In this document: piece by piece, positions 35,066-43,336 of the stretch
Layout of the letters: every line of letters begins with the position of its first letter
Position numbering within the stretch: position 1 is the first letter of the stretch
NCBI GenBank assembly: GCA_046565505.1
Contig: JBKHYJ010000099.1
Span: forward strand, 1 to 64,000
Source: JBKHYJ01 sp046565505
Lineage (GTDB): Bacteria; Acidobacteriota; Blastocatellia; UBA7656
Direction of reading: 5' to 3'
Length of the DNA: 64,000 bases
Notes under the pieces: model-generated
The model's input: only the letters and a program-made list of their open reading frames with translations
Told to the model about the DNA's origin: nothing
Database searches by the model: none
Made by a program: the position numbers and the translations under genes

Positions 35066-35755
35066 TCACCGCCTGTACAGTTCGTATTTCTCTATGTAGC
35101 CGGCAACGCGCGGGGAGACCAGCCCATCGACCGCCTCCCCGTCGCGCACCCTCTGCCTTATCTCTGTGGATGAAACATCATTATTCACGTAGTCGGTCAG
35201 GTAAACATGACGGGCCGCCGAGCCGGCGCTCGCCACGCCCCGCGGCCCCGGCTGGTCGGCGGCTCGGCCGCGCGTATCTATTATACTTGATACGAAGTCG
35301 GCCGGCAGGTGTGACGACCGAAGCTCGTACCCGGGCCGCGTGACCACGACGACGTTCGCGCCCGCGAGCAGGCGCGAAGGCTCGCGCCAGGTATTGATCT
35401 CCTCGAAAGAGTCCGCGCCCATGATAAAGAACAGATTTGTCCCCGCCCCATAAAGCGCATTCAGTTGCTCGACCGTCTGAAAGGAGTAGGGCTTATCGGG
35501 CGACTCGATCTCGACCGTCGATACGAGCACCCCCGGCTCGTCGAGCGAGGCGAGCACTGCCATCGCGTAGCGGTGGTAAGCGTTTGAGATTGCGCGCGAA
35601 TCCTTGTGAGGCGGTTTATGAGCGGGAATTAACAATGACTGATCCAATCGGAAATTACGCGCGACGGCGCGCACCACTTCGATATGCCCGTTGTGTATCG
35701 GATCGAAAGTCCCTCCGTATGCGCCTATGCGTCGTTGGCTCAGGGTGTTGTTCAC
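35066..35755 (-). CDS. nadD: Nicotinate-nucleotide adenylyltransferase
   Basis: 229-aa cytoplasmic NaMN adenylyltransferase in NAD synthesis. The nucleotidyltransferase motif GGTFDPIHNGH is at 14-24 and the ISSTEIR-like DVSSTEIRQRV is near the C-terminus. An in-frame GTG at 35755 gives the start; the spacing of the AGAGG before it is short. It lies between obgE (43 bp upstream) and rsfS in the common obg-nadD-rsfS order. Confidence 0.96.
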   Translation of the reverse strand: MNNTLSQRRIGAYGGTFDPIHNGHIEVVRAVARNFRLDQSLLIPAHKPPHKDSRAISNAYHRYAMAVLASLDEPGVLVSTVEIESPDKPYSFQTVEQLNALYGAGTNLFFIMGADSFEEINTWREPSRLLAGANVVVVTRPGYELRSSHLPADFVSSIIDTRGRAADQPGPRGVASAGSAARHVYLTDYVNNDVSSTEIRQRVRDGEAVDGLVSPRVAGYIEKYELYRR

Positions 35756-35798
35756 TACCTCTCAATATGCGTTGGGAACGACCATGACCGCCCGCGGG

Positions 35799-36830
35799 CT
35801 AGGAGGCGGAGGCGACTGATTCGCTCGCGCCGCGAATCCCGGCCAGCGCCGCCCCGATGGCGTTGACGAATTCCTTTATCCCCAGCCCCGTCACCGCGGA
35901 AATCTCGAACACCTCAAGCCCGCGCCCGGCGCAGAAATCGCGAAGCCGCGCCACCCTTTCCGGCTCATCGAGCGCGTCCATCTTTGACGCCGCGACGACC
36001 TGAGGCTTCGCGAGCAACTCTTCTTTGTAGAGCTTCAGCTCGCGCGTGATGGTCAAGAAATCTTCAGCGGGGTCGCGGCCGGTCGAAGAAACGTCGATGA
36101 CATGGACCAGCATTTTCGTGCGCTCGACATGGCGCAAGAACTCCAGGCCGAGCCCCGTCCCTACATGGGCGCCCTCGATCAGCCCCGGGATGTCCGCGAC
36201 GACGAACGTGCCGTATTCGCCATAAGAGACGACGCCGAGGTTCGGTTCGAGCGTCGTGAACGGGTAATCGGCTATCTTAGGCCGCGCGGCAGAGATGCGG
36301 GAGATCAGCGTCGACTTCCCAGCGTTGGGGAAGCCTACCAGCCCGACATCGGCGATCAGCTTTAACTCCAGTTGCAACGTGCGCGTCACGCCGGGCTGCC
36401 CGTCTTCGTGGTAACGGGGCGCGCGGTTGGTGGAGGTGGCGAACTGCGCGTTGCCCCGCCCCCCGCGGCCGCCGGGCGCGATACCGACCCGCTCGCCCGC
36501 CCGGGAGAAATCATGGATCAATTCGCCGGTGTCGGCGTCGGTCACTATCGTGCCGACGGGGACCATGACCGTGAGGTCCTCGCCGTCGCGGCCATGCCGG
36601 TTGCTACCCTCGCCGTGTTTACCGCGCCCCGCGCGGTATTCCGGATTGAACCGGAATTGCAGGAGGGTGTTGAGTTGATCGGTCGCTTCCATATAGACCG
36701 TGCCGCCATGCCCGCCGTCGCCGCCCGAAGGGCCGCCGCGCGGCACGAACTTCTCGCGGCGAAACGCCGTAACGCCGTTGCCCCCGTCGCCACCCTTCAC
36801 CACTATTCTGGCCCGATCTAAAAACTGCAT
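35799..36830 (-). CDS. obgE: Obg-family GTPase
   Basis: 343-aa essential GTPase linked to 50S assembly and stringent response. The glycine-rich Obg fold spans about 1-158 (KGGDGGNGVTAFRREKFVP and GGRGGRGNAQF). The G domain has GFPNAGKS (G1), TTLEPNLGVV (G2/switch I), DIPGLIEGA (G3) and ASKMD (G4, with Ser-Lys-Met-Asp in place of Asn-Lys-x-Asp). It lacks the long acidic C-terminal tail of E. coli ObgE. Downstream of rpmA as in most bacteria. Confidence 0.97.
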   Translation of the reverse strand: MQFLDRARIVVKGGDGGNGVTAFRREKFVPRGGPSGGDGGHGGTVYMEATDQLNTLLQFRFNPEYRAGRGKHGEGSNRHGRDGEDLTVMVPVGTIVTDADTGELIHDFSRAGERVGIAPGGRGGRGNAQFATSTNRAPRYHEDGQPGVTRTLQLELKLIADVGLVGFPNAGKSTLISRISAARPKIADYPFTTLEPNLGVVSYGEYGTFVVADIPGLIEGAHVGTGLGLEFLRHVERTKMLVHVIDVSSTGRDPAEDFLTITRELKLYKEELLAKPQVVAASKMDALDEPERVARLRDFCAGRGLEVFEISAVTGLGIKEFVNAIGAALAGIRGASESVASAS

Positions 36831-36844
36831 TTCTTACGGTCGCG

Positions 36845-36909
36845 CAATGCGGGTTGTGGAATGAAGAATGAAGCCCTGCTCTTGAATCCGCATTCCGCGA
36901 TCCGCAATC
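36845..36909. repeat. Imperfect inverted repeat after rpmA (GATTGCGGAT type)
   Basis: Arms 36845-36863 and 36891-36909 match at about 14 of 19 positions when one is inverted, with a 27-nt loop. The arms consist of GATTGCGGAATG-like steps. The right arm begins 3 bp beyond the rpmA stop codon. It resembles in design, though not in sequence, the GATTTTGG repeats at 37791 and 41204. Confidence 0.45.
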
Positions 36910-36911
36910 CG

Positions 36912-37169
36912 TTACTCCGCCGGGTAGACGCTTATGAATTTGCCCTTGCGCCCCTTCTCTTCAAACTTGACGACGCCCGTCAGGAGCGCGAACAGCGTGT
37001 CGTCAGAGCCGCGGCCGACGTTCGTCCCGGGCTTGAACTTCGTGCCGCGCTGGCGGACGAGAATCTCGCCGCCATTGACCTGTTGACCGCCGAAACGCTT
37101 CACGCCTAATCGCTGGGCGTTAGAGTCGCGGCCATTGCGTGAACTGCCTACTCCTTTTTTATGTGCCAT
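36912..37169 (-). CDS. rpmA: 50S ribosomal protein L27
   Basis: 85-aa L27 of the large ribosomal subunit near the peptidyl-transferase centre. It begins MAHKKGVGSSRNGRDSN, the standard mature N-terminus, without the cleaved prefix found in Firmicutes. ATG 37169 is chosen for that reason over a longer frame. It lies between rplU (upstream) and obgE (downstream). A short hairpin, 37200-37221, is in the gap to rplU. Confidence 0.98.
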   Translation of the reverse strand: MAHKKGVGSSRNGRDSNAQRLGVKRFGGQQVNGGEILVRQRGTKFKPGTNVGRGSDDTLFALLTGVVKFEEKGRKGKFISVYPAE

Positions 37170-37270
37170 AAATCCTCTTTCCAACCACACACGCCGCCTG
37201 CCGTAGACCAGGTCTTACGGCCCGGCCGCTCACAGGCCCGGCCGACTCGCGACGCCCGGCCGCGGCTATA

Positions 37271-37576
37271 TTATTCGGAATCCGAGCCGATTGATTCGAT
37301 GCGCACGGCCGTGTAGTTCTGGCGGTGGCCGTGCGTCTTCTTATACTGCTTGCGGCGCTTCTTCTTGAATACGATTATCTTCGGCCCGCGGCCATGCTCG
37401 ACGACAGTGGCCGTGACAGGACTGCCGCCGAATTCAAGGCTGCCGCCATCCCCTTGCAGCAGAGCGTTTAAACTAACTGACGAGCCGACCTCAGCCGTCA
37501 GCGAAGGTATGCGGATGACTTCGCCCTTGCTGACGCGAAACTGTTTGCCCCCGGCTTGAATGATAGCGTATGCCAC
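37271..37576 (-). CDS. rplU: 50S ribosomal protein L21
   Basis: 101-aa L21, first gene of the rplU-rpmA-obgE operon. It starts AYAIIQAGGKQFRVSKGE and ends with the basic KKKRRKQYKKTHGHRQNYT segment that binds 23S rRNA. GTG 37576 is preceded by GGAGGGTG with 9-nt spacing, and gives the family length; a frame extending to 37648 runs through the promoter and is rejected. The promoter at 37619-37648 drives it. Confidence 0.97.
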   Translation of the reverse strand: MAYAIIQAGGKQFRVSKGEVIRIPSLTAEVGSSVSLNALLQGDGGSLEFGGSPVTATVVEHGRGPKIIVFKKKRRKQYKKTHGHRQNYTAVRIESIGSDSE

Positions 37577-37618
37577 GGTTAGCACCCTCCAAAAAATTGC
37601 TGGTGACGAAAGTCTAAA

Positions 37619-37648
37619 ATTATAGCGGTCATATTGAAGCGATGTCAA
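37619..37648 (-). promoter_or_regulatory. Consensus sigma-70 promoter of the L21 operon
   Basis: On the minus strand, TTGACA (37648-37643), an 18-bp spacer and TATAAT (37624-37619), a perfect match in both boxes. The start point would be about 37612, giving a leader of about 35 nt before the rplU GTG. Confidence 0.88.
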
Positions 37649-37790
37649 CTTCGCGCCCGCCCCGGCCGCAGGTCGGCGAATGAAATTATCCGGCCCGCCC
37701 GGCGCGGGTCTTTCTGCCCGTGACGGCGCGGGGTTTCGCCATCACGGGGTGGAAGCCGGTCCACCAGTCGGGTAGAATGGCGGCTCCGCC

Positions 37791-37876
37791 GATTTTAGAT
37801 TTTAGACTTTGGATTGCAGAAGCGGCCGAACACAGACCTTTGGTAATTCAAGTTCTATAATCCAAAATCCAGAATT
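37791..37876. repeat. Degenerate copy of the GATTTTGG inverted repeat
   Basis: The left arm 37791-37815 matches the 25-nt arm at 41204 at 23 of 25 positions. The right arm 37859-37876 matches the inverted complement over its first 11 positions and partly after. Loop 43 nt. It sits directly upstream of serA, whose start is 20 bp away. Confidence 0.7.
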
Positions 37877-37896
37877 AATAAAGCGTGAGCTTCATT

Positions 37897-39477
37897 ATGC
37901 GTATACTGGTCTGCGACGGGTTGGAAAAGAATGGCGTTGAAATATTGCGCGCCGCGAGCGGCATCGCGGTTGACGAGCGGCCTTCAATCAGCGCCGACGA
38001 TCTGGCTCAAATCATCGGCGACTACGACGCCTTGATTGTAAGGAGCAAGACGAAGGTTACGGCCGACCTCATCGAGCGGGCGAGGGCGCTGCGCGTGGTC
38101 GGCCGCGCGGGCACGGGCGTTGACAACATAGACGTGGAGGCGGCGACTCTCAGGGGCATAGTGGTGATGAACGCGGCGGCCGGCAACACGGTGACCACGG
38201 CCGAGCATACCTGGGCGATGCTTATGGCGATGGCGCGGCAGATACCGCAAGCGGCCGCCTCCGCGAAGGCCGGCCGGTGGGAGAAGAATCGATTCCTCGG
38301 GGTCGAGTTGATGGGCAAGACTCTAGGAGTCATCGGCCTCGGCCGCATAGGGTCCGCCGTGGCGGAGCGGGCGCGCGCCTTCGGCATGAACGTCCTGGCT
38401 TACGACCCTTACTTCACGCCCGAGGCGGCGCGCGAGCTGGGCGTCGAGATGCTGGGGCTTGACGAGATATTCCCCCGCGCTGACTTCATCACCGTCCACA
38501 CGCCGCTCACGGAAGAGACGCGCGGGATAATCAATTCCGCCGCGATCGAAAAAATGAAGCCGGGCGTCCGACTCATAAATTGCGCGCGGGGGGGGCTGAT
38601 TGACGAGCGCGCGCTGGCCGCCGCGCTAAGCTCCGGCAGAGTCGCGGCCGCCGCGCTGGATGTATTCGAGCAGGAGCCCACGCCGCCGGATAACCCTCTG
38701 CTCGCCTTCGACCAGGTGATAGCCACGCCGCACCTGGGCGCGTCTACCGCCGAGGCGCAGCTCGGCGTGGCGACGATCATAGCCGAGCAGGTCCTCGATT
38801 ACCTCAAGCATGCGACCGTGCGCGGGGCGGTGAACATGCCCGCCGTGAGCGCGGAGCTGCTGGCCGCCATCGGGCCTTACATAATGCTGGGCGAAAAGAT
38901 GGGGTTGTTTCAAGGCAAGGTGTTCGGCCATGACCTGCGCGAAGTCCTGATAGAGTACTCGGGAGACGTGACTGAGCAGGACGTAAAGCCGATCACACAG
39001 TCAATTCTGGCCGGCCTGCTGAGCCCCGTCATCGAGCGAGTGAACATGGTCAACGCGGCGCTGGTCGCGGAGCAGAGGGGCGTCAAGGTCACGGAATCGA
39101 TCTCGCGCCGGGCGCGCGACTACGCCAGCATGATACGCGTGCGCGCGGTCACCGCCGAGCAGGAGAGCGAGGTGGCGGGCGCATTGTTCGGCCGCCGCGA
39201 CGGGCGGATCGTGCGCATCAATGGCTTCAACCTTGAGGCCATACCGAAAGGTCACATGCTGCTCCTGTTCAACCGCGACGAGCCGGGCGTGCTCGGGCGC
39301 GTGGCCACCTTCATAGGCGACCACCGCGTCAACATAAGCAGGCTCTACCTTGGCCGCAAAAAGATCGGCGAGCTCGCCCTCGCCCTCATACAGATAGACC
39401 AGCACCTCGCCGAAGACGTGCTTCGCCGGCTCGCCACGCTGCCCGCCGTCATCTCCGTCAAACAAGTCAAGCTGTGA
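37897..39477 (+). CDS. serA: D-3-phosphoglycerate dehydrogenase (long form)
   Basis: 526-aa first enzyme of serine synthesis. Catalytic Arg, Glu and His are in INCARGGLIDE, LDVFEQEPT and IATPHLGAST; the NAD-binding Rossmann motif is GLGRIGSAVAERARAFG. After the core (about 1-315) come the ASB intervening domain and a C-terminal ACT domain (about 452-526), the M. tuberculosis-type arrangement with serine feedback. The start ATG 37897 (MRILVCDGL) is the family start; a GTG four codons upstream is less likely. The region just upstream is occupied by the GATTTTGG repeat. Confidence 0.96.
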   Translation: MRILVCDGLEKNGVEILRAASGIAVDERPSISADDLAQIIGDYDALIVRSKTKVTADLIERARALRVVGRAGTGVDNIDVEAATLRGIVVMNAAAGNTVTTAEHTWAMLMAMARQIPQAAASAKAGRWEKNRFLGVELMGKTLGVIGLGRIGSAVAERARAFGMNVLAYDPYFTPEAARELGVEMLGLDEIFPRADFITVHTPLTEETRGIINSAAIEKMKPGVRLINCARGGLIDERALAAALSSGRVAAAALDVFEQEPTPPDNPLLAFDQVIATPHLGASTAEAQLGVATIIAEQVLDYLKHATVRGAVNMPAVSAELLAAIGPYIMLGEKMGLFQGKVFGHDLREVLIEYSGDVTEQDVKPITQSILAGLLSPVIERVNMVNAALVAEQRGVKVTESISRRARDYASMIRVRAVTAEQESEVAGALFGRRDGRIVRINGFNLEAIPKGHMLLLFNRDEPGVLGRVATFIGDHRVNISRLYLGRKKIGELALALIQIDQHLAEDVLRRLATLPAVISVKQVKL

Positions 39478-39512
39478 CTAGCGCGGGCGCGCGGGCCCGC
39501 CTTCGCTTCCGC

Positions 39513-40274
39513 TCACTCTGCGCCGCCCTGCGCCTCTTCGAGCGCCATTTCGCGCCGCCGCAACTCGTTGACTGACAGGTGCGCCTGCCTTGTCGGCTCG
39601 GGAATCCTGTACTTGGATTTCGACTGGGGCATGGGTTCAAACAGCGACCCCTCCCCGCCCGCATACCCCTTTACGCAGCGGAGCGCGAGGTCTATTGCGC
39701 CGGGCAGGTCGATGAGGTTCCCCAGTGAGACATACACGGGCGCGACGCGGTCTTTCGTCCTCACCGCCGCGCCTATGATCTCCCCCTTGTGCGACATTAA
39801 CGAATAGCTGCCCGCGCGCTCGCCCGGCTCGTCGTAGCGGCCGACCAGCACCGTCTTAGCGCACCCGAGCGTAGGGAGGCCTGTTATCAACCCGAAATGG
39901 CAGGCGATGCCGAACCGCCTCGGGTGAGCGAGCCCCTGCCCATCTAACATCACGACGTCAGGCGGCGTGTTCAATTTCTCCCACGCTTCAAGGAGCGCGG
40001 GCGTCTCACGGAAAGAGAGCAGGCCGGGAATGTAAGGGAATGTGATTCGGGCGATTGCCGTCGCCCTGTCTACGACCTCGAGGTCGGGCAGGCGGAGCAC
40101 CACGATCCCCGCGTAGACTATCTCTGAAAACTTATTGAACGATATGTCGCACCCGGCGACCAGCCGGACCTCGCGGCCGAGCGGCTCGGCGCGGACCTGC
40201 TCGCGCAGTTTTTTCTGTAGCTCGACCGCCTCGGCCGGCGTCAGGTCCCAGGCATGAAGTTTCTTATAATCCAT
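39513..40274 (-). CDS. nfi: Endonuclease V (deoxyinosine 3' endonuclease)
   Basis: 253-aa DNA repair nuclease that cuts the second bond 3' of deoxyinosine. Catalytic metal ligands are Asp43 (GCDISF), Glu90 (SFRET) and Asp111 (VMLDGQG), the same spacing as in the Thermotoga enzyme, followed by GLAHPRRFGIACHFG. A C-terminal Arg/Glu-rich tail of about 30 residues is extra. ATG 40274. Convergent with serA. Confidence 0.96.
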   Translation of the reverse strand: MDYKKLHAWDLTPAEAVELQKKLREQVRAEPLGREVRLVAGCDISFNKFSEIVYAGIVVLRLPDLEVVDRATAIARITFPYIPGLLSFRETPALLEAWEKLNTPPDVVMLDGQGLAHPRRFGIACHFGLITGLPTLGCAKTVLVGRYDEPGERAGSYSLMSHKGEIIGAAVRTKDRVAPVYVSLGNLIDLPGAIDLALRCVKGYAGGEGSLFEPMPQSKSKYRIPEPTRQAHLSVNELRRREMALEEAQGGAE

Positions 40275-40334
40275 AGCCCACCCGCAGGCTCGTCATGTTA
40301 GTTCACAAGCGGCCACACCTCGATCCGTCCTCCG

Positions 40335-40970
40335 TCATGCGACGGCCGTCCGGCCCGGCTCATCTATCGCGACTTCGATGGCGAGCCTCACCCCTTCGAC
40401 GATAGTGTCGCGCGCCATGCTCGGGATGTCGGGGTGTTTGCCCAGCGCCATCTCGTGTTGGTACGGCACGTGAATAAATCCCGCCGCCGTGGGCAACCTC
40501 TCGACCGCTATGTGATGCATCACGCTATAGAAGAGCCTGTTGCAGAGGTACGTCCCGGCGCTGCTCGATATGGCCGAAGGGATGCCGGCCTTCAATAAAC
40601 GGTCGACGATGGCGCGGATCGGGAGCGTGGAGAAATAACCGACCGGCCCGGCTTCGACGATGGGCTCGCCCGCGGGCTGGTGTCCCGCGTTGTCCGGTAT
40701 GCGGAAATCGTCCACGTTGATTGCCACTCGCTCCGGCGTGATCCTGTGGCGCGCGACCGCCACGCCGAGCATTATCACGATGGCCGGGCGCATCTCGCGC
40801 AGGCGGTCGAGCGTCATTTCTATGGCGCGGTATCGCTCGACGGGAAGCTCCAGGACATTTATTGCGGCGCCGCGGAATTCCACCCCGGCCATCTGCCGGG
40901 CCGCTTCGAGCGAAGGGTTGATCTTTTCCCCCGCGAAGGGCTCGAATGCCGTGAGCATTATTTTTTTCAC
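40335..40970 (-). CDS. pcp: Pyrrolidone-carboxylate peptidase (C15)
   Basis: 211-aa cysteine peptidase removing N-terminal pyroglutamate. The triad is in place: Glu80, Cys143 (GTYLCN) and His167 (GFIHVPY), matching the 81/144/168 family positions within one. GTG 40970 (KKIMLTAFEPFAGE) is preferred because GAGGCGAGAA precedes it and it gives the normal 211 aa; longer starts overlap the upstream gene. It is 8 bp after the stop of the small upstream gene, so the two are coupled. Confidence 0.95.
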   Translation of the reverse strand: MKKIMLTAFEPFAGEKINPSLEAARQMAGVEFRGAAINVLELPVERYRAIEMTLDRLREMRPAIVIMLGVAVARHRITPERVAINVDDFRIPDNAGHQPAGEPIVEAGPVGYFSTLPIRAIVDRLLKAGIPSAISSSAGTYLCNRLFYSVMHHIAVERLPTAAGFIHVPYQHEMALGKHPDIPSMARDTIVEGVRLAIEVAIDEPGRTAVA

Positions 40971-40978
40971 TTCTCGCC

Positions 40979-41170
40979 TCACTTCCTCGACAGCTTTGAC
41001 CACACCTGGTCGCGCTCAAGCCTGCGCACGAACTCCAGGGCCTTCAGCAGATTCTCTTTCGTCACGGCCCAGTCGGGGTAAGTCGACGTGTCGAGGGCCA
41101 TCTCGACTTCGACGACCGCCGAATGCGGCAGCTCGCGGAGCTTAGAAAGCTCGTCCTTATCGGCAGCCAT
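40979..41170 (-). CDS. Small conserved-looking acidic/basic protein coupled to pcp
   Basis: 63-aa protein, predicted all-helical with a central Trp in TSTYPDWAVTKENLLKALEFV and a C-terminal basic helix. No signal peptide, no Cys. ATG 41170 has GGGAGGCG upstream. Its TGA is 8 bp before the pcp start and contains part of the pcp ribosome site. I recognise no family; it might be an uncharacterised regulator or a substrate-binding partner. Confidence 0.55.
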   Translation of the reverse strand: MAADKDELSKLRELPHSAVVEVEMALDTSTYPDWAVTKENLLKALEFVRRLERDQVWSKLSRK

Positions 41171-41203
41171 ATCGCGCCTCCCGGCTTAATGATAACACCA
41201 TTC

Positions 41204-41304
41204 GATTTTGGATTTTAGATTTTGGATTTTGGATTGGAAAACCTGATTTACACAAGAGCGGCGGCCGGCGGGCTTCTGGAATCCAAAATCTAAAATCCAA
41301 AATC
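41204..41304. repeat. 25-bp perfect inverted repeat of GATTTTGG/GATTTTAG steps
   Basis: The arms 41204-41228 and 41280-41304 are perfect inverted copies of 25 nt separated by a 51-nt loop. Each arm is built from 7-nt steps (GATTTTG, GATTTTA). The second arm touches the stop codon of the DMT gene (stop at 41309-41311). It could be a mobile or slippage-generated element that also folds as a strong hairpin in RNA. Confidence 0.9.
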
Positions 41305-41308
41305 TAAA

Positions 41309-42253
41309 TCAGGCCGCCTGCCGCCCGGAGGTCGTCAGGTAGACGCCGGCCAGCACAAGCGCGCCGCCTACGAAGGTGGCTAGCGGGGGGCGTTGAGAGA
41401 AGATGGCGAAAGCGAGCACCCCGGCCACTACCGGCTCGCCCAGGAAGGCCACGGAGATCACCGAAGGGCGTATATGCTTGAGCGCCCAGTTGAAGACCGT
41501 GTGGCCTAGTATAGTAGGGACCACGGCGAGCGCCGCAAAGTAAGCCCACACGCCGGCGCTGTACGGGTAAAGCGGATTGGGAGCTGCCCGGTCGCGGAAT
41601 CCTAGAATCCAGATCAAGAGGAAGACCGAACACAGCCCGTAGAGCGGCGTCACGTAGCCGAGGAGGCTGATGCGCGCGCGCGCCATCCGCCCTATGATGA
41701 AATAGCCCACGATGGCCAGCGCCCCGAGCAGGGCCAGCGAGTCGCCGACGAGCGCGTCGGCGGCCGCCGAAGTTCGGCTTTCGCTGAGCGCGTCGTGACT
41801 GATGACGGCCATCCCCACGAGACCTGTGAGCGTCCCGGCCAGGCTGCGCGCGCGCGGCTTCTCCCCGAGGAAGAGGTACGAGGCCAGGGTCACGAAAAGC
41901 GGGTGGCTGTTGACGAGCACGACCGACGCGGCGATCGTGATGTATTTCAGCGACGTGATCCATGCCCCGAAATGAATCGCCAGGCACAACCCGCCCATCA
42001 CCAGAAGCAAGAGGTCACGGCGGGCGAGGGCCGCGATCTCTCGGCGCTTCAGCGCGAGCGAGGCCGGCAGCAGCAGCGCCGTGGCGAAAGCCATGCGGTA
42101 AAACGCTATCACCAGGGGCGGCACTTCAAACTGTTCGAGCTTCGTGATGAATATAGATGAGAAGGCGAGCGCGATGACCGCAAACCCCATTGCCGTCATC
42201 GCTGCGGCCGTCCCCGGCTCGGGGTCGTGTGTGCGATGTTCTGCTGCAATCAT
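41309..42253 (-). CDS. EamA/DMT-family transporter
   Basis: 314-aa inner-membrane transporter with two EamA repeats of five helices. It begins with a polar segment, then AVIALAFSSIFITKLEQFEVP and, in the second half, GDSLALLGALAIVGYFIIGR. Typical ending with a conserved LGEPVVAGVLAF. ATG 42253. It is not closely like the DMT protein at 20989; substrate unknown. Confidence 0.88.
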   Translation of the reverse strand: MIAAEHRTHDPEPGTAAAMTAMGFAVIALAFSSIFITKLEQFEVPPLVIAFYRMAFATALLLPASLALKRREIAALARRDLLLLVMGGLCLAIHFGAWITSLKYITIAASVVLVNSHPLFVTLASYLFLGEKPRARSLAGTLTGLVGMAVISHDALSESRTSAAADALVGDSLALLGALAIVGYFIIGRMARARISLLGYVTPLYGLCSVFLLIWILGFRDRAAPNPLYPYSAGVWAYFAALAVVPTILGHTVFNWALKHIRPSVISVAFLGEPVVAGVLAFAIFSQRPPLATFVGGALVLAGVYLTTSGRQAA

Positions 42254-42515
42254 AAGAGTGGCAGGTCGGGGGTCGGCGGCCGGTTCATGTCAATCAGCGC
42301 CCGGGATTTTAAATCAGATGCGGCGGGCATTCACCGAGCCCGACCCACAGCCCATGACGCCGGCCCACACTCTTATACCATGTCGAGGTTTCCTGCAAAA
42401 GGCGCGGGCGCTCTTGCTTGCTAAGAATGGGCGAGGGGTGTTAATAAGTTCATTTGCTCATGCGCTCGAAAAGGCAGGCGCGCATGAGTTATGATGCGAA
42501 AGGAATACTCAGTCG

Positions 42516-43292
42516 ATGCGAATAATTTTAAGCGTAACTTTGCTGGCCGCGGTCACCTTCGGGGGGTGTGAGACGAACACCAACAGCAACGCGAACAGGA
42601 ACGGCAACGCGAACAATACATCCACCTTCAAGCCCCCGCCGCCGCTGGCGCCCAAAGCGGCCGTGGACCCGAATTTCGTGCCCTGTAACCCATACTTCCC
42701 GCTCGTGCCGGGGTCCGTGGCAAAGTACGTCGTGAATCATTCGAGCGGGCTAGTCGGCGACGCGACGGTCGTCGTCGACGCCGAGCAGCAGAATGGGCGG
42801 ACGGTGTTCGTAGAGCGGACGCAGATGGTTGACCGTAGCGGCGGGTTGCAGCACCTGCAAAGCACCGTCAGGCAGTTCGTGTGCGACGGGGAGAGGGTCA
42901 TACTGATCTCAGAGAAGAACGAGACGCGGGTCGAAGAGCGGCTGACAGTCAACGAGAATCAGTACAGGGAGAACACCGTCGCGATGGTCGACCCGGCGGC
43001 GCTGGCGCAGAAGGGGACCACGTGGACCGTCGCCTTCACACAGACGTTTCAATCACCGGGCGAGCCGCTCGCGACGCTGCCCGACCCTACTATAGTCACC
43101 TTCACGGTGACGGGGCCGCAGGAAATCACGATCCCCACGGGGGCGGTCAAGACCGTGTCCGTGCAGCGCAAGGTGAAGGAAAACATCGGGGTCGATTATT
43201 ACGCTCGCGGCCTCGGCCTGGTCAAGCGCGAGACCAGGGAGGGCATGAAGTGGGAGCTGAGGGAGTACAGCGGCCTTAGGCCGATGGATTAA
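42516..43292 (+). CDS. Asn-rich lipoprotein
   Basis: 258-aa protein with a lipoprotein signal: the lipobox ends at Cys18 in VTFGGC. After it comes an Asn/Thr-rich linker to about 40, then PPPP, and a beta-rich domain beginning with FPLVPGSVAKYVV (about 65-258) similar to small periplasmic lipid- or ligand-binding barrels. It is probably anchored to a membrane. ATG 42516 with GAAAGGA 10 bp upstream. Function unknown; it precedes the tryptophan-degradation cluster by 44 bp, though a link is not proved. Confidence 0.85.
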   Translation: MRIILSVTLLAAVTFGGCETNTNSNANRNGNANNTSTFKPPPPLAPKAAVDPNFVPCNPYFPLVPGSVAKYVVNHSSGLVGDATVVVDAEQQNGRTVFVERTQMVDRSGGLQHLQSTVRQFVCDGERVILISEKNETRVEERLTVNENQYRENTVAMVDPAALAQKGTTWTVAFTQTFQSPGEPLATLPDPTIVTFTVTGPQEITIPTGAVKTVSVQRKVKENIGVDYYARGLGLVKRETREGMKWELREYSGLRPMD

Positions 43293-43336
43293 GGGCGGAA
43301 TCTCTGATCAAGCTTGGGAGTGAAAGAGCTAAAAGT

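Noticed and set aside
41204..41304. CRISPR array or integration repeat
   Set aside because: Only two inverted arms, no spacer series and no cas genes.
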